Assembly: GCF_023913515.1 (NCBI RefSeq)
Contig: NZ_CP099391.1
Span: forward strand, 248,001-312,000
Reading direction: 5' to 3'
DNA length: 64,000 nt
Source: Natronococcus sp. CG52
Lineage (GTDB): Archaea > Halobacteriota > Halobacteria > Halobacteriales > Natrialbaceae
Each line of letters begins with the position of its first letter. The stretch's first letter is position 1. Positions 1 through 10,740 of this stretch are shown piece by piece. The notes beneath the pieces are model-generated. The model was not told the origin of the DNA and did not search any database. It was given only the letters and a program-made list of their open reading frames with translations. The position numbers and the translations under genes are program-made.

Positions 1-1
1 C

Positions 2-580
2 GAGGCCTGTTTCGAACTCGCGCTGGGACGTCGCGAGGCCGACGACAAGGACCACTACGCCAACAAGCGGCTGAAGGTCTCGGGTGACCTGATGAAGGAC
101 CTGTTCCGGACCGCGCTGAACAAGCTGGCCCGGGACGTGAAGTACCAGCTCGAGCGTGCGAACATGCGCAACCGCAACCTGTCGGTGAACACCGTCGTCC
201 GCTCCGACGTCCTCACCGAACGCCTCGAGCACCCGATCGCAACGGGGAACTGGGTCGGCGGCCGCTCCGGCGTCTCCCAGCTCGTCGACCGGACGGACTT
301 CATGGGTGTGCTCTCACACCTGCGCCGGCTTCGCAGCCCGCTCTCGCGCTCGCAGCCGCACTTCGAGGCGCGAGACCTGCACGCGACCCAGTGGGGTCGC
401 ATCTGTCCCTCCGAAACGCCGGAGGGTCCGAACTGTGGGCTGGTGAAGAACTTCGCGCAGGCGATGGAGCTCTCCCAGAACGTCGAGGACGAACAGGGAC
501 TCAAACGGGAGCTGGCATCGATGGGGGTCGAGGGCATTCCCGGCCTCGAGGGTATCGAGCGATCGACTGCAGATGACTAA
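2..580 (+). CDS. rpoB2: DNA-directed RNA polymerase subunit B'' (C-terminal part, truncated by window edge)
   Basis: The frame is open from the first bases of the window and ends at a TAA six bases before the next ATG. The translation has the RNA polymerase beta signature: a stretch with GRREADDKDHYANKR, then LVDRTDFMGVLSHLRRLRSPLSR and the conserved GRICPSETPEGPNCGLVKN, which belong to the beta fork and rifampicin-cluster region. In haloarchaea the beta-like subunit is split in two polypeptides and this is the end of the N-terminal half, B''. The natural end at the fork region followed directly by B' confirms the split. The 5' end lies outside the window. Confidence 0.97.
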   Translation, partial: EACFELALGRREADDKDHYANKRLKVSGDLMKDLFRTALNKLARDVKYQLERANMRNRNLSVNTVVRSDVLTERLEHPIATGNWVGGRSGVSQLVDRTDFMGVLSHLRRLRSPLSRSQPHFEARDLHATQWGRICPSETPEGPNCGLVKNFAQAMELSQNVEDEQGLKRELASMGVEGIPGLEGIERSTADD

Positions 581-586
581 TCAACC

Positions 587-2416
587 ATGAGCAGCCAACA
601 ACGAGAAGCCAAGGTGTACGTCAACGGGTCGCTGGTGGGGACCCATCCCGATCCGCACGAACTGGCCGAACAGATACGCGAAGCGCGACGCATCGGCGAC
701 GTCAGCGAGATGGTCAACGTCTCGGTCAAGGACCGGACCCGCGAAGTGATCGTCAACGCCGACGCGGGCCGCGCTCGCCGTCCGCTCCTCGTCGTCGAGG
801 ACGGCGAACCGCGCATTTCAGAGCAGGAGATCGAAGCGCTCCAGGACGACGACCTCGAGTTCGAGGACCTCGTCGATCACGGCTACATCGAGTTCATCGA
901 CGCCGAAGAGGAAGAGGACATCTACGTCGCCGTCGACGAGGACGACTTAGACGAGGACCACACCCACCTCGAGATCGACCCGTCGCTGATCTTCGGGATC
1001 GGTGCGGGGATGATTCCGTACCCCGAACACAACGCCTCGCCGCGTATTACGATGGGAGCAGGGATGATCAAGCAGTCGCTCGGACTGCCGAGCGCGAACT
1101 ACCGGATCCGACCGGACACGCGCCAGCACCTGCTGCACTACCCGCAGCTCTCGATGGTGAAGACCCAGACGACCGAGCAGATCGGCTTCGACGACCGGCC
1201 CGCCGCCCAGAACTTCGTCGTCGCCGTGATGAGCTACGAGGGGTTCAACATCGAGGACGCGCTGGTCATGAACAAGGCCAGCGTCGAACGCGCGCTCGCC
1301 CGCTCGCACTTCTTCCGAACCTACGAGGGCGAGGAGCGTCGGTATCCGGGCGGCCAGGAGGACCGCTTCGAGATTCCGAGCCAGGACGTTCGCGGGGCCC
1401 GCGGAGAAGAAGCCTACACGCACCTGGACGAGGACGGTCTCGTCAACCCCGAGACGACGGTCGACGAGAACTCCGTTCTGCTCGGGAAGACGAGTCCGCC
1501 GCGATTCCTCGAAGAGCCCGACGACATGGGCGGTCTCTCGCCGCAGAAGCGCCGCGAGACCTCCGTCACCATGCGCTCGGGCGAGTCGGGCGTCGTCGAC
1601 ACCGTCACCCTGATGGAGGGCGAGGACGGCTCGAAGCTCTCGAAGGTCTCCGTGCGCGACGAACGGATCCCCGAACTCGGGGACAAGTTCGCGTCCCGAC
1701 ACGGACAGAAGGGTGTCGTCGGCCACCTCGCACCACAGGAGGACATGCCCTTCACCGAGGAGGGGGTCGTTCCCGACCTCGTCCTCAACCCGCACGCGCT
1801 GCCGTCGCGGATGACCGTCGGACACATTCTCGAGATGATCGGCGGCAAACTCGGTGCGATGGAGGGTCGCCGCGTCGACGGAACGCCGTTCCTCGGCGAG
1901 GACGAGTCCGAACTTCGCGGGGGACTCGAGGAGTCCGGCTTCAACTCGGCCGGCAAGGAGACCATGTACTCCGGCATCACCGGCGAGAAGATCGAGGCGG
2001 AGATTTTCGTCGGGATCATCTTCTACCAGAAGCTCTACCACATGGTCTCGAACAAGCTGCACGCCCGCTCGCGCGGACCGGTGCAGGTGCTGACCCGCCA
2101 GCCCACCGAAGGTCGGGCCCGCGAGGGTGGGCTCCGTATCGGTGAGATGGAACGCGACGTCTTCATCGGTCACGGCGCCGCGATGACGCTGAAGGAACGG
2201 CTCCTCGACGAGTCCGACCGCGAGTACATCCACATCTGTGGACAGTGTGGAATGAGCGCGGTCGAGAACGTCGAACAGCGGCGTGTCTACTGTCCGAACT
2301 GCGACGAGGAGACGGACATCCACGAGATCGAGATGAGCTACGCGTTCAAGCTCCTGCTCGACGAGATGAAGGCTCTGGGTATCGCGCCGCGACTGGAACT
2401 GGAGGACGCCGTCTAA
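587..2416 (+). CDS. rpoB1: DNA-directed RNA polymerase subunit B'
   Basis: 609-residue C-terminal half of the split beta-like subunit. It follows B'' by 6 bp and precedes A' by 9 bp, so it is co-transcribed. It carries the catalytic-centre segment with GYNIEDA-like [12 protein letters not shown], the [15 protein letters not shown] motif near the active site, the [17 protein letters not shown] helix region and a C-terminal zinc ribbon with Cys551, Cys554, Cys569 and Cys572. The length fits haloarchaeal B'. It forms one wall of the catalytic cleft with A'. The start ATG is chosen because it follows the B'' stop and opens with a normal [15 protein letters not shown]-terminus. Confidence 0.98.
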   Translation: MSSQQREAKVYVNGSLVGTHPDPHELAEQIREARRIGDVSEMVNVSVKDRTREVIVNADAGRARRPLLVVEDGEPRISEQEIEALQDDDLEFEDLVDHGYIEFIDAEEEEDIYVAVDEDDLDEDHTHLEIDPSLIFGIGAGMIPYPEHNASPRITMGAGMIKQSLGLPSANYRIRPDTRQHLLHYPQLSMVKTQTTEQIGFDDRPAAQNFVVAVMSYEGFNIEDALVMNKASVERALARSHFFRTYEGEERRYPGGQEDRFEIPSQDVRGARGEEAYTHLDEDGLVNPETTVDENSVLLGKTSPPRFLEEPDDMGGLSPQKRRETSVTMRSGESGVVDTVTLMEGEDGSKLSKVSVRDERIPELGDKFASRHGQKGVVGHLAPQEDMPFTEEGVVPDLVLNPHALPSRMTVGHILEMIGGKLGAMEGRRVDGTPFLGEDESELRGGLEESGFNSAGKETMYSGITGEKIEAEIFVGIIFYQKLYHMVSNKLHARSRGPVQVLTRQPTEGRAREGGLRIGEMERDVFIGHGAAMTLKERLLDESDREYIHICGQCGMSAVENVEQRRVYCPNCDEETDIHEIEMSYAFKLLLDEMKALGIAPRLELEDAV

Positions 2417-2425
2417 CCCACCACC

Positions 2426-5353
2426 ATGCAAAACAGCACACCAAAAGATATCGGATCAATCAACTTCGGGCTCATGGAGCCCGAGGAGTACCGGGAGATG
2501 AGCGCGACGAAGATCATCACGGCCGACACCTACGACGACGACGGCTTCCCCATCGACATGGGACTGATGGACCCGCGTCTCGGTGTCATCGACCCCGGCC
2601 TCGAGTGTAAGACCTGCGGAAAGCACTCGGGTTCGTGTAACGGCCACTTCGGCCACATCGAACTGGCCGCACCCGTCATCCACGTCGGCTTCACGAAGCT
2701 CATTCGTCGACTCCTGCGTGGGACCTGTCGCGAGTGCTCGCGGCTCCTGCTGACGGAGGACGAGCGCGGGGAGTTCCACGACCAGATCACGGAATCGCGC
2801 AAGCTGGGTCGCGACCTGAACGACGTCACGAAAGCCGCCATTCGACAGGCCCGGAAGAAGGACCGGTGTCCGTTCTGCGGCGAGGTTCAGTACGACATCG
2901 ACCACGAGAAGCCGACGACCTACTACGAGGTCCAGCAGGTCCTCACGAGCGAGTACTCCCAGCGGATCGCCGGCGCGATGCAGGGCGACGAGGAGGCCGG
3001 CGTCGAGCGAACGACGCCGGACGAACTCGCCGAGAAGACCGAGATCGAACTCTCGCGGGTCAACGAGATCCTCTCGGGCTCGTTCCGACCGCGCGAGAAC
3101 CAGCGCAAGGCCATCGAGAAGGCACTCGACATCGACCTCACCGAGGAGGACACGAACAAGCTGATGCCGAGCGACATCCGGGACTGGTTCGAGAACATCC
3201 CGGACGAGGACATCGAAGTGCTCGGGATCGATCCCGAGCGCTCCCGGCCGGAGTGGATGATTCTGACGGTCCTCCCCGTCCCGCCGGTCACCGCGCGACC
3301 GTCGATCACGCTCGACAACGGTCAGCGGAGTGAGGACGACCTCACCCACAAGCTGGTCGACATCATCCGGATCAACCAGCGGTTCATGGAGAACCGCGAG
3401 GCCGGTGCGCCACAGCTGATCATCGAGGACCTCTGGGAACTGCTGCAGTACCACGTCACGACGTTCATGGACAACGAGATATCGGGAACGCCGCCGGCCC
3501 GTCACCGCTCGGGTCGACCGCTCAAGACCCTCTCCCAGCGCCTGAAGGGCAAGGAGGGGAGGTTCCGAGGTTCGCTGTCCGGGAAGCGCGTGAACTTCTC
3601 TGCGCGTACCGTCATCTCGCCGGACCCGACGCTCTCGCTGAACGAGGTCGGCGTTCCGGACCGCGTCGCGACGGAGATGACCCAGACGATGAACGTCACC
3701 GAACGCAACGTCGAGGAGGCTCGCCGCTACGTCTCGAACGGACCCGAGGGCCACCCCGGCGCGAACTACGTCCGGCGTCCGGACGGCCGCCGGCTGAAGG
3801 TGACCGAGAAGAACTGCGAACAGCTCGCAGAGAAGGTCAAGGCCGGCTGGGAGGTTAACCGACACCTCGTCGACGGCGACATCGTCATCTTCAACCGCCA
3901 GCCGTCGCTGCACCGGATGTCGATCATGGCCCACGAGGTCGTGGTCATGCCGTACAAGACGTTCCGTCTCAACACCGTCGTCTGTCCGCCGTACAACGCC
4001 GACTTCGACGGCGACGAGATGAACATGCACGCCCTTCAGAACGAGGAGGCCCGTGCGGAAGCGCGCGTGCTCATGCGGGTACAGGAACAGATCCTGAGTC
4101 CGCGCTTCGGTGAGAACATCATCGGCGCGATCCAGGACCACATCTCGGGGATGTACCTCCTGACCCACGACAACCCGCGGTTCAACGAGACGCAGGCACT
4201 CGACCTGCTCCGAGCGACCCGGATCGACGAACTGCCCGAGCCGAGCGGCGTCGACGACGAGGGCAAGCCGTTCTGGACCGGCTACGACGTCTTCTCGGAA
4301 CTGCTGCCCGACGACCTGGATCTCGAGTTCATCGGCACCGTCGGCGAGGACGTCGTCGTCGAGGACGGCCAACTCCTCGAAGGGACGATCGCCGAGGACG
4401 AGGTCGGCGAGTTCGGCGGCGAGATCGTCGACACGATTACGAAGGCCTACGGCAACACGCGTGCCCGGATCTTCATCAACGAGGTTTCGACGCTCGCGAT
4501 GCGGGCGATCATGCACTTCGGGTTCTCGATCGGTATCGACGACGAGACTATCCCGGAGGAAGCACAGGCTCGCATCGACGAGACCATTACGGACGCCAAC
4601 GACCGCGTCGAGGAACTCATCGAGGCCTACGAGCGGGGCGAACTCGAATCGCTGCCGGGCCGAACGATCGACGAGACCCTCGAGATGAAGATCATGCAGA
4701 CGCTCTCGCGGGCTCGTGACAACGCCGGGAACATCGCCGAAGAGCACTTCTCGGGAGATAACCCGGCGGTCGTCATGGCCGAGTCGGGTGCCCGTGGTTC
4801 GATGCTGAACCTGACCCAGATGGCCGGCTGTGTCGGCCAGCAGGCAGTTCGCGGAGAGCGGATCAACCGCGGCTACGAGGATCGGACGCTCAGTCACTAC
4901 AAGCCGAACGACCTCTCTGCGGAAGCACACGGCTTCGTCGAGAACTCGTACACCAGCGGCCTCACCCCGCGGGAGTTCTTCTTCCACGCGATGGGTGGCC
5001 GCGAGGGGCTGGTCGACACCGCAGTCCGAACGTCGAAGTCCGGCTATCTCCAGCGCCGCCTGATCAACGCGCTCTCCGAACTGGAAACCCAGTACGACGG
5101 GACCGTCCGGGACACCTCGGACACTATCGTCCAGTTCGAGTTCGGCGAGGACGGTACCTCGCCGGTCAAAGTCTCTTCCAGCGATGACAACGATATCGAC
5201 GTCGAGCATATCGCGGATCGTGTCCTCGACTCCGAGTTCGCCTCCGAAGCGGAGCGAGAGGAGTTCTTCGGAACGAAGGCGGAGCCGACGAACCTCTCCG
5301 AATACGCCGATACTCGACTCACCGAGGGTACGGAGGTGACCTCCGATGACTGA
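2426..5353 (+). CDS. rpoA1: DNA-directed RNA polymerase subunit A'
   Basis: 975-residue N-terminal half of the largest subunit. The N-terminal zinc-binding region is [20 protein letters not shown]; the magnesium-binding catalytic loop NADFDGDEM is at residues 524-532, with all three Asp residues of the DFDGD core present. The trigger/bridge region is represented by [21 protein letters not shown] and [35 protein letters not shown]. It ends with an acidic tail that overlaps the A'' start by 8 bp. No intein is visible around the catalytic loop, a site where inteins are sometimes found in archaea. Confidence 0.98.
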   Translation: MQNSTPKDIGSINFGLMEPEEYREMSATKIITADTYDDDGFPIDMGLMDPRLGVIDPGLECKTCGKHSGSCNGHFGHIELAAPVIHVGFTKLIRRLLRGTCRECSRLLLTEDERGEFHDQITESRKLGRDLNDVTKAAIRQARKKDRCPFCGEVQYDIDHEKPTTYYEVQQVLTSEYSQRIAGAMQGDEEAGVERTTPDELAEKTEIELSRVNEILSGSFRPRENQRKAIEKALDIDLTEEDTNKLMPSDIRDWFENIPDEDIEVLGIDPERSRPEWMILTVLPVPPVTARPSITLDNGQRSEDDLTHKLVDIIRINQRFMENREAGAPQLIIEDLWELLQYHVTTFMDNEISGTPPARHRSGRPLKTLSQRLKGKEGRFRGSLSGKRVNFSARTVISPDPTLSLNEVGVPDRVATEMTQTMNVTERNVEEARRYVSNGPEGHPGANYVRRPDGRRLKVTEKNCEQLAEKVKAGWEVNRHLVDGDIVIFNRQPSLHRMSIMAHEVVVMPYKTFRLNTVVCPPYNADFDGDEMNMHALQNEEARAEARVLMRVQEQILSPRFGENIIGAIQDHISGMYLLTHDNPRFNETQALDLLRATRIDELPEPSGVDDEGKPFWTGYDVFSELLPDDLDLEFIGTVGEDVVVEDGQLLEGTIAEDEVGEFGGEIVDTITKAYGNTRARIFINEVSTLAMRAIMHFGFSIGIDDETIPEEAQARIDETITDANDRVEELIEAYERGELESLPGRTIDETLEMKIMQTLSRARDNAGNIAEEHFSGDNPAVVMAESGARGSMLNLTQMAGCVGQQAVRGERINRGYEDRTLSHYKPNDLSAEAHGFVENSYTSGLTPREFFFHAMGGREGLVDTAVRTSKSGYLQRRLINALSELETQYDGTVRDTSDTIVQFEFGEDGTSPVKVSSSDDNDIDVEHIADRVLDSEFASEAEREEFFGTKAEPTNLSEYADTRLTEGTEVTSDD

Positions 5354-6548
5354 GGTCGCCTACGCCGTCGACGACGACACGATTGCTGTCGTCGAGGACA
5401 CCGCCCTCCCTCGGCGGCTCAAAGACGAAGTCTACGAGACACTCGAGGGCCGTGGCGATGCCACCGCCGACGACGCCGACGAACTGGCCAAGGCCGTCGA
5501 GGCTCGGTACCTCGATACGCGGGTCGATCCGCTCGACCCCGTCGGCACCGTCTCGGCGCAGTCGATCGGCGAACCCGGAACGCAGCTGACGATGAACACG
5601 TTCCACTACGCGGGAGTCGCCGAGATCGACGTGACCCAGGGGCTGCCGCGGCTGATCGAACTGGTCGACGCCCGGAAGACTCCGGACACGCCGATGATGA
5701 CGGTCTACCTCGAGGACGAGTACGCCACCGAGCGCGAGAAAGCCCACGAGGTCGTCTGGAAGATCGAGGCGACCAAGATCCTCGCGCTGGGTGACGTCTC
5801 CACGAACGTCGCGGACATGCGGGTCCAGATCTCGCTCAACCAGGACACGCTCGAGGAGCGGATGATCACGCCCGAGGAGGTCGCAGAGATCATCGAGGAC
5901 AACCTCGGTGTGAAGGCCAACCAGCAGGGCGCCCAGATCGAGTTCGGTCCGGAGGAGCCGTCCTACCGGGACCTGCTGCAGCTGGTCGAGGAACTGCGCG
6001 ACATCACGTTCAAGGGTATCGAAGACATCTCCCGCGTCGTCATCCGTCGCGAGGAGATGGACGACGGCAACGAGGAGTTCGTCCTCTACACCGAGGGTTC
6101 GTCCTTCGGTGACGCTCTCGAGATCGAGGGCGTCGACGCCTCCCGATCGACGTGTAACAACATCCACGAGATCCATCGTAACCTCGGGATCGAGGCCGCT
6201 CGCGAAGCGATCATCGAGGAGACGAACAACACGCTGGCCGAGCAGGGTCTCGACGACGTCAACGTCCGCCACCTCATGCTGGTCGCGGACATGATGACGA
6301 ATCGTGGCGAGATCGAGTCGATCGGTCGCCACGGTATCTCGGGCTCGAAGCAGTCCGTCCTCGCCCGCGCAGCGTTCGAGGTGACGGTTAACCACCTGCT
6401 CAACGCGGCTATCCACGGCGAAGTCGACGATCTCGACGGCGTCACGGAGAACGTGATCGTCGGCAAACCGATCAAGCTCGGTACCGGTGACGTCGATCTG
6501 CGGATGGGATCGACGAGTCCGGGCTCCGGCGGCGGTCAGGCCGACTGA
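5346..6548 (+). CDS. rpoA2: DNA-directed RNA polymerase subunit A''
   Basis: 400-residue C-terminal half of the largest subunit. It begins inside the end of A' (8 bp overlap, ATG within the last codons), which suggests translational coupling and near-equal synthesis of the halves. Conserved pieces include [82 protein letters not shown] and the final MGS-rich tail. These complete the jaw and the helices closing the active centre. nusA follows after 3 bp. Confidence 0.98.
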   Translation: MTEVAYAVDDDTIAVVEDTALPRRLKDEVYETLEGRGDATADDADELAKAVEARYLDTRVDPLDPVGTVSAQSIGEPGTQLTMNTFHYAGVAEIDVTQGLPRLIELVDARKTPDTPMMTVYLEDEYATEREKAHEVVWKIEATKILALGDVSTNVADMRVQISLNQDTLEERMITPEEVAEIIEDNLGVKANQQGAQIEFGPEEPSYRDLLQLVEELRDITFKGIEDISRVVIRREEMDDGNEEFVLYTEGSSFGDALEIEGVDASRSTCNNIHEIHRNLGIEAAREAIIEETNNTLAEQGLDDVNVRHLMLVADMMTNRGEIESIGRHGISGSKQSVLARAAFEVTVNHLLNAAIHGEVDDLDGVTENVIVGKPIKLGTGDVDLRMGSTSPGSGGGQAD

Positions 6549-6551
6549 TCG

Positions 6552-6989
6552 ATGGCGGTTACCCTCGATGACGACGCCCGTCAGTACCTCGCGCTGTTCG
6601 AGGAGGTAACGGGTGTGGCCGGCCAGGACTGTATCGTCGACGAAGCGGACGGCGATAGCGACGGCCGCCTGATTCTCGTCGTCGCGAGCGATCAGATGGG
6701 GGATGCGATCGGTCCTGGCGGACAGACCGTCCAGCGGTTCGAGGATCAAGTCGAGGCGCCGGTCCGACTCGTCGAAGACGCCGACGACGCCGAGACGTTC
6801 GTCGCGAATGCGCTCGCTCCGGCGGCGGTGTACAACGTCACGATCAGCGAGAACGACGACACCGTCGCTTACGTCGAAGTCGCCGACGAGGACCGCGGCG
6901 TCGCGATCGGGACGAACGGCCGGACGGTCGACGCCGCACGAACGCTCGCCGATCGGCACTTCGACGTCGACGACATCCAGTTAACCTGA
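6552..6989 (+). CDS. nusA: NusA-like transcription termination/antitermination factor
   Basis: 145-residue protein with two KH-type RNA-binding domains. The GxxG loops are visible as GPGGQTVQ near residues 56-63 and GTNGRTVDAA near residues 121-130. Archaeal NusA lacks the N-terminal polymerase-binding and S1 domains of bacterial NusA, and this length is normal for the archaeal form. It begins 3 bp after rpoA2 and is the last gene of the polymerase transcription unit before a 223 bp gap. Role inferred from family: RNA contact during elongation or termination. Confidence 0.95.
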   Translation: MAVTLDDDARQYLALFEEVTGVAGQDCIVDEADGDSDGRLILVVASDQMGDAIGPGGQTVQRFEDQVEAPVRLVEDADDAETFVANALAPAAVYNVTISENDDTVAYVEVADEDRGVAIGTNGRTVDAARTLADRHFDVDDIQLT

Positions 6990-7177
6990 TTTTCGCTGCT
7001 CCCTTCCGTTGCTGAACCGATCGGTACGGGTTCACCGATCTCTCCGGCGTATTCGTCCCTTATCGTCCCAGTAATCGGCACACTCGCCGAGAGGATTCCT
7101 CGAGCGACGAAACGGCCTGAGAATTCTTCATTGTACCTCCTCGAGCGCTCTCGTGGCGTAACGCCCGCTCCAAACAG

Positions 7178-7192
7178 GGACGCTTAAGTGGC
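7178..7192 (+). promoter_or_regulatory. Candidate promoter of rps12-rps7
   Basis: A TATA-like CTTAAG sits about 28-30 nt before the rps12 ATG at 7213, the spacing expected for a leaderless haloarchaeal transcript. The 223 bp gap after nusA contains no open frame of coding character. Confidence 0.45.
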
Positions 7193-7212
7193 TCCGACGG
7201 ATAGCGAGGCAC

Positions 7213-7641
7213 ATGGCAAACGGCAAGTACGCCGCGCGCAAGCTCAAGAAGGACCGCCAGAACCAGCGGTGGTCCGACTCGGACTACGCGCGCCGCGCCC
7301 GTGGACTTCGGGAGAAGTCCGACCCCCTCGAGGGGGCCCCACAGGCTCGAGGTATCGTACTCGAAAAGGTCGGCATCGAAGCGAAGCAGCCCAACTCGGC
7401 AATTCGAAAGTGCGTCCGAGTGCAGCTGATCAAGAACGGGAAGCAGGTCACCGCGTTCTGTCCCGGTGACGGTGCGATCTCGTTCATCGACGAGCACGAC
7501 GAAGTTACCATCGCCGGTATCGGTGGGGCGAAGGGTCGTGCGATGGGTGACCTCTCGGGTGTCAACTACAAGGTCGAGAAGGTCAACGGTGTCTCGCTGA
7601 TCGAACTCGTTCGCGGAAACGCAGAGAAACCGGTGCGATAA
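7213..7641 (+). CDS. rps12: 30S ribosomal protein S12 (uS12)
   Basis: 142 residues, the usual archaeal size. The decoding-site signature is present: [20 protein letters not shown] followed by [10 protein letters not shown]. It has an archaeal/eukaryotic N-terminal extension ([16 protein letters not shown]). It starts after a candidate promoter and is followed by rps7 after 2 bp, the first part of the archaeal str operon. Confidence 0.98.
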   Translation: MANGKYAARKLKKDRQNQRWSDSDYARRARGLREKSDPLEGAPQARGIVLEKVGIEAKQPNSAIRKCVRVQLIKNGKQVTAFCPGDGAISFIDEHDEVTIAGIGGAKGRAMGDLSGVNYKVEKVNGVSLIELVRGNAEKPVR

Positions 7642-7643
7642 CG

Positions 7644-8252
7644 ATGGCTGCTGAAGACCAACCAGACCCTGACGCTCCTGCTGGCGGCGCAGACGTCTCC
7701 GCGAAGCTGTTCGGAACGTGGGAGATCGGCGAAATCGAGTACAACGACCCGTCCACCGAACGATACATCACGGTGACTCCGGTCGCACACACCGCTGGCC
7801 GTCACGCCAGCAAGCAGTTCAAGAAGTCCCAGATCTCGATCGTCGAGCGCTTCATCAACCGCCTCATGCAGACCGAGGAGAACACGGGCAAGAAACAGCA
7901 GTCGCTCAATCACGTCCGTGAAGCGTTCGAACTCATCCACGAACGTACCGAGGAGAACCCGGTGCAGGTGCTCGTAACGGCTGTCGAGAACTCCGCACCT
8001 CGAGAGGAGACCGTCCGCCTGAAGTACGGTGGGATTTCGGTCCCGAAGGCCGTCGACGTCGCCCCACAGCGACGAGTCGACCAGGCCCTGAAGTTCCTCG
8101 CGGATGGCGTCCAGAGCGCCTCGTTCAAGACGCCGACGCCCACCGCAGAGGCTATCGCGAACCAGCTCGTCGGCGCGGCAAACTACGACGTTCAGACGTA
8201 CGCGGTCAGCCAGAAGGAAGAGAAAGAGCGCGTCGCGGCTGCTGCACGCTAA
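7644..8252 (+). CDS. rps7: 30S ribosomal protein S7 (uS7)
   Basis: 202 residues with the archaeal S7 features: an acidic N-terminal extension, a KLFGTWEIGEIEYNDPSTERYI beginning, then the helical core KQFKKSQISIVERFINRLMQ and a C-terminal region ending QKEEKERVAAAAR. It organises the head of the 30S subunit. In many haloarchaea EF-2 follows close behind; here the next 6.5 kb hold unrelated genes on the opposite strand. Confidence 0.97.
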   Translation: MAAEDQPDPDAPAGGADVSAKLFGTWEIGEIEYNDPSTERYITVTPVAHTAGRHASKQFKKSQISIVERFINRLMQTEENTGKKQQSLNHVREAFELIHERTEENPVQVLVTAVENSAPREETVRLKYGGISVPKAVDVAPQRRVDQALKFLADGVQSASFKTPTPTAEAIANQLVGAANYDVQTYAVSQKEEKERVAAAAR

Positions 8253-8259
8253 CGCGGTT

Positions 8260-8275
8260 TCGTCTTTTTTCTCTG
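8260..8275 (+). terminator. Oligo-T terminator after rps7
   Basis: A run of six T residues (GTCTTTTTTCTC) 10-20 nt after the rps7 stop, the type of T-rich signal that ends archaeal transcripts. It marks the end of the core operon just before the AT-rich island. Confidence 0.5.
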
Positions 8276-8326
8276 AGTGTAGTAATAGCTCTCTTCGGCA
8301 TCCACACGATCTGCTATTCTATGACC

Positions 8327-10360
8327 TTACAGTTCGCGAAGACTAATGTCATTACTCATTTTAACTGTTCCGTTTAAGAGTACAGGTACTGCACCCATTT
8401 CGAGAAATTCTACGATTTCAGGTTTTGACGCTGTAACTGGACCGATCTCTTTTGGAACCAGACGATGGGAACTGACCGATTCCATATACGGCCGATATAT
8501 ACTTCCTAATTCCATTCCAAATTCGCTATATATGTTGAATTTAACATGATTTAGATTTCCTTCCCGTTCGATAATACAGTATACTGGGCATCCAGATTTG
8601 TATTGCGCTACTGTTGTTTTCCCGTTTCCGACGATCTGATACTGCTCTCCAGCGTTACTTTTTTCTCGCGCAACATCGATTGCACCGTAGAGCGGAAATC
8701 CTTGGTTCAGCAACCGAGCAATCATACTCCCAACGGAAATCGCGTCTCTATTGTCGATATCTTCAAGTGTTACGATCCCACCAGTACTACCGGCCTCCAC
8801 GAGAGCAAGTCCTTGGTTATATGATTGACACGCATTAAGTAGAAACGCCTTCGTTCCTACCGTTTCAAGAGTCCATGCGTTTAGTTCTCCGTTTTCGCAT
8901 TGGAAGCCACCGTCTTCTATATGGCCAATGTAGTGTACGAAGTCGCTTGGGCGACTGAAGACTTCCTTGAGTTCGTTTTTCGTAAGTTCGTGGTAGACTG
9001 TGACCTCAAATGGAAGTTCTTCTCGGTCTCCATAGGTCCCGTATATCGCTACAAGCTCTCCGAACATGTCCCTATCATTACAAATTACCTTTATTTCTAT
9101 TGGTCCCTTTCGTGGCGTTCGAGAGATGCTGTTGTAAAACGCTGATAAGGGGGTTTTAGTTGTGGTCTCTGTCGAGTCTTTGTCTTTCCACAGTTGCTCA
9201 ATTATCGGCGGGTTGGCTGTATTCATATTACTTGTTTCGCGACTACTCTCGCTTCGTGTATATTGTTGAGTTACAGGATTTTCACTATCGTCTGCCAGGT
9301 TCACTTCTGTTTTATCAGTTTTGACGGTCGTCAGATGACCGGAAATAAATGGCAGGAACGGAATCATCTCTTCACTTGACGTTAGCCGTGATTCACGCCA
9401 GTCAGGTAGATATGGTTCCACAACTGCGAACGGAACGTCAAGATAGGCCTGAAGTTGTTTGGCCAACGGTTGTTCGTATACTGTCTTAATGTCGAATTCA
9501 AGCGCTGACTCAACCGAATCCCGTTCTTGAATTGAACTTGGCAACGTTCCTTCGCTTCGAACGACACAATCGAGAAAGAATATTTTCTTGAGTACTCGTT
9601 CAACTGTACTCTCAAGTCCTTCTTTACCATCTAATTCGAAAGAATCGTCCGACTCGAGGAGTAGTTGTGGACTCGAACTCGGCACAATCTTTGCCCCAAG
9701 ATAGTACGCCAGTGGCGTAATGGTGAATATTTGACTCAGTGATGGCGGAATCTCGATATGGATGCCGGTCTCGGATCGTTCGAATTTTGAAGGTATATCT
9801 AGTTCGTTGCCAATTTCAAGAGCAGGTGGATGGCCACGAAGTGTTGGATAGGACCGCTCAGGTTTCATCGTCTTCAACGCTGATCCAAATGTCGAGACGG
9901 CTCTCATTACATCAGTTGGTTCTGACGTCGTTGTGATTGTTCCTGCTGGCCGTGTATGGTGTGAGCGCGCACCGAGAATCGCACTTGTGGGATTGGATAG
10001 ATCGATATATGTTTGTCTGGTGTCTGAATACACGTCTATCGAACTCTTAACATATGCATACACTTTCATCGGACCAGACAAATCAAGAACATACTCATTC
10101 TCTGGCAAGGACATCCGCTCGTTCGGTTCTATTTTTGCTACTAATGATCCGTCGCTATCATAAATGTAGATTGTATTCTTCGTAAAGAACGAAAGTTTAT
10201 TGACCTCTATTTCGACTGCTTCATCAACTGGATATGGAATTTGATCGTCTGCTGTAGCTTCCGGTATCACTTTTTTCTGTGCAGTGAGCGAATATCGGTG
10301 CCGTTCGACTGGATCAATAATCTCTAAGCCGTGCTGTGTTGGCTCGAATATCAACTTCAT
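8327..10360 (-). CDS. CHAT-domain protease-like protein (paralogue 1)
   Basis: 677 residues, AT-rich compared with all flanking core genes. The C-terminal third is a CHAT (caspase-like) domain: catalytic His480 in VHYIGHIEDGG and Cys511 in FLLNACQSYNQG, followed by GGIVTLEDI and LLNQGFPLYGAID, all in the family order. About 100 residues follow the domain. The N-terminal 250 residues (MKLIFEPTQHGLEIIDPVERHR onwards, mostly beta-strand-like) are shared with the paralogue at 10868-12943, while a middle Ser/Thr-rich linker (about 365-400) is divergent. No signal peptide or membrane segment. Known for the family: cysteine proteases activated by partner modules. Its substrate here is not known; defence or cell-death function is an inference. 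Its promoter lies in the 380 bp gap upstream. Confidence 0.85.
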   Translation of the reverse strand: MKLIFEPTQHGLEIIDPVERHRYSLTAQKKVIPEATADDQIPYPVDEAVEIEVNKLSFFTKNTIYIYDSDGSLVAKIEPNERMSLPENEYVLDLSGPMKVYAYVKSSIDVYSDTRQTYIDLSNPTSAILGARSHHTRPAGTITTTSEPTDVMRAVSTFGSALKTMKPERSYPTLRGHPPALEIGNELDIPSKFERSETGIHIEIPPSLSQIFTITPLAYYLGAKIVPSSSPQLLLESDDSFELDGKEGLESTVERVLKKIFFLDCVVRSEGTLPSSIQERDSVESALEFDIKTVYEQPLAKQLQAYLDVPFAVVEPYLPDWRESRLTSSEEMIPFLPFISGHLTTVKTDKTEVNLADDSENPVTQQYTRSESSRETSNMNTANPPIIEQLWKDKDSTETTTKTPLSAFYNSISRTPRKGPIEIKVICNDRDMFGELVAIYGTYGDREELPFEVTVYHELTKNELKEVFSRPSDFVHYIGHIEDGGFQCENGELNAWTLETVGTKAFLLNACQSYNQGLALVEAGSTGGIVTLEDIDNRDAISVGSMIARLLNQGFPLYGAIDVAREKSNAGEQYQIVGNGKTTVAQYKSGCPVYCIIEREGNLNHVKFNIYSEFGMELGSIYRPYMESVSSHRLVPKEIGPVTASKPEIVEFLEMGAVPVLLNGTVKMSNDISLREL

Positions 10361-10740
10361 TTTAGCGATAGTGTCCTTTCCTCTTTAATGTGATTATGAC
10401 TGTTTTTGTGTATCAAACTGGTACAAGTCTGTCTAGTTTAGTGCCTCCGCTGGTGCTTGTCCGTTAAGTGATTGATGTATACTCTGTAGATTTCTCAAAT
10501 TAAATTTACTGTACGCTGCCGTCCATGGTTAATTGTTAGTCGTACTCTCCTCTGATCGACAATCACCGATAGAAATAATGCCCTCCGCTTTATTTCTCAG
10601 TACAACATCTGCCATAAGAAATATCAGTAAATTATATCTGGATGATTTTTCCACTTGGGATATAGTATAGATCTATCTATCCACTCTAAATTATATTAAA
10701 ATAAGTTTATTACAAACCGGAACCATAGTCTGCATGTACC
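10361..10740. other. AT-rich intergenic region of the CHAT island
   Basis: 380 bp, strongly AT-rich. It carries the divergent promoters of the CHAT gene to the left (ATTAAAG-type TATA about 30 nt before its ATG) and of the small peptide gene to the right (AAGTTTATTA about 35 nt before its ATG). It also holds a transposase C-terminal remnant (10433-10528). No other coding frame is evident. Confidence 0.6.
10433..10528 (-). pseudogene. Decayed IS transposase C-terminus (IS6-like)
   Basis: Reading the minus strand from 10528 gives PWTAAYSKFNLRNL then QSIHQSLNGQAPAEALN and a stop. This resembles the RPHQ-x-L-x-G-x-x-PAE-x-L end of DDE transposases of the IS6 type. Only about 30 codons remain, with no start and no catalytic residues, so it is a relic. 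It suggests that an insertion sequence once sat between the two CHAT genes. Alternative: chance similarity of a short frame. Confidence 0.5.

Noticed and set aside
2456-5209. 917-codon open frame antisense to rpoA'
   Set aside because: The plus strand codes for a clear RNA polymerase subunit; high GC suppresses stops on the other strand. The antisense product has no family motif.
5346-5353. Programmed frameshift fusing A' and A''
   Set aside because: The 8-bp overlap contains a normal ATG, and split A subunits are usual in archaea.
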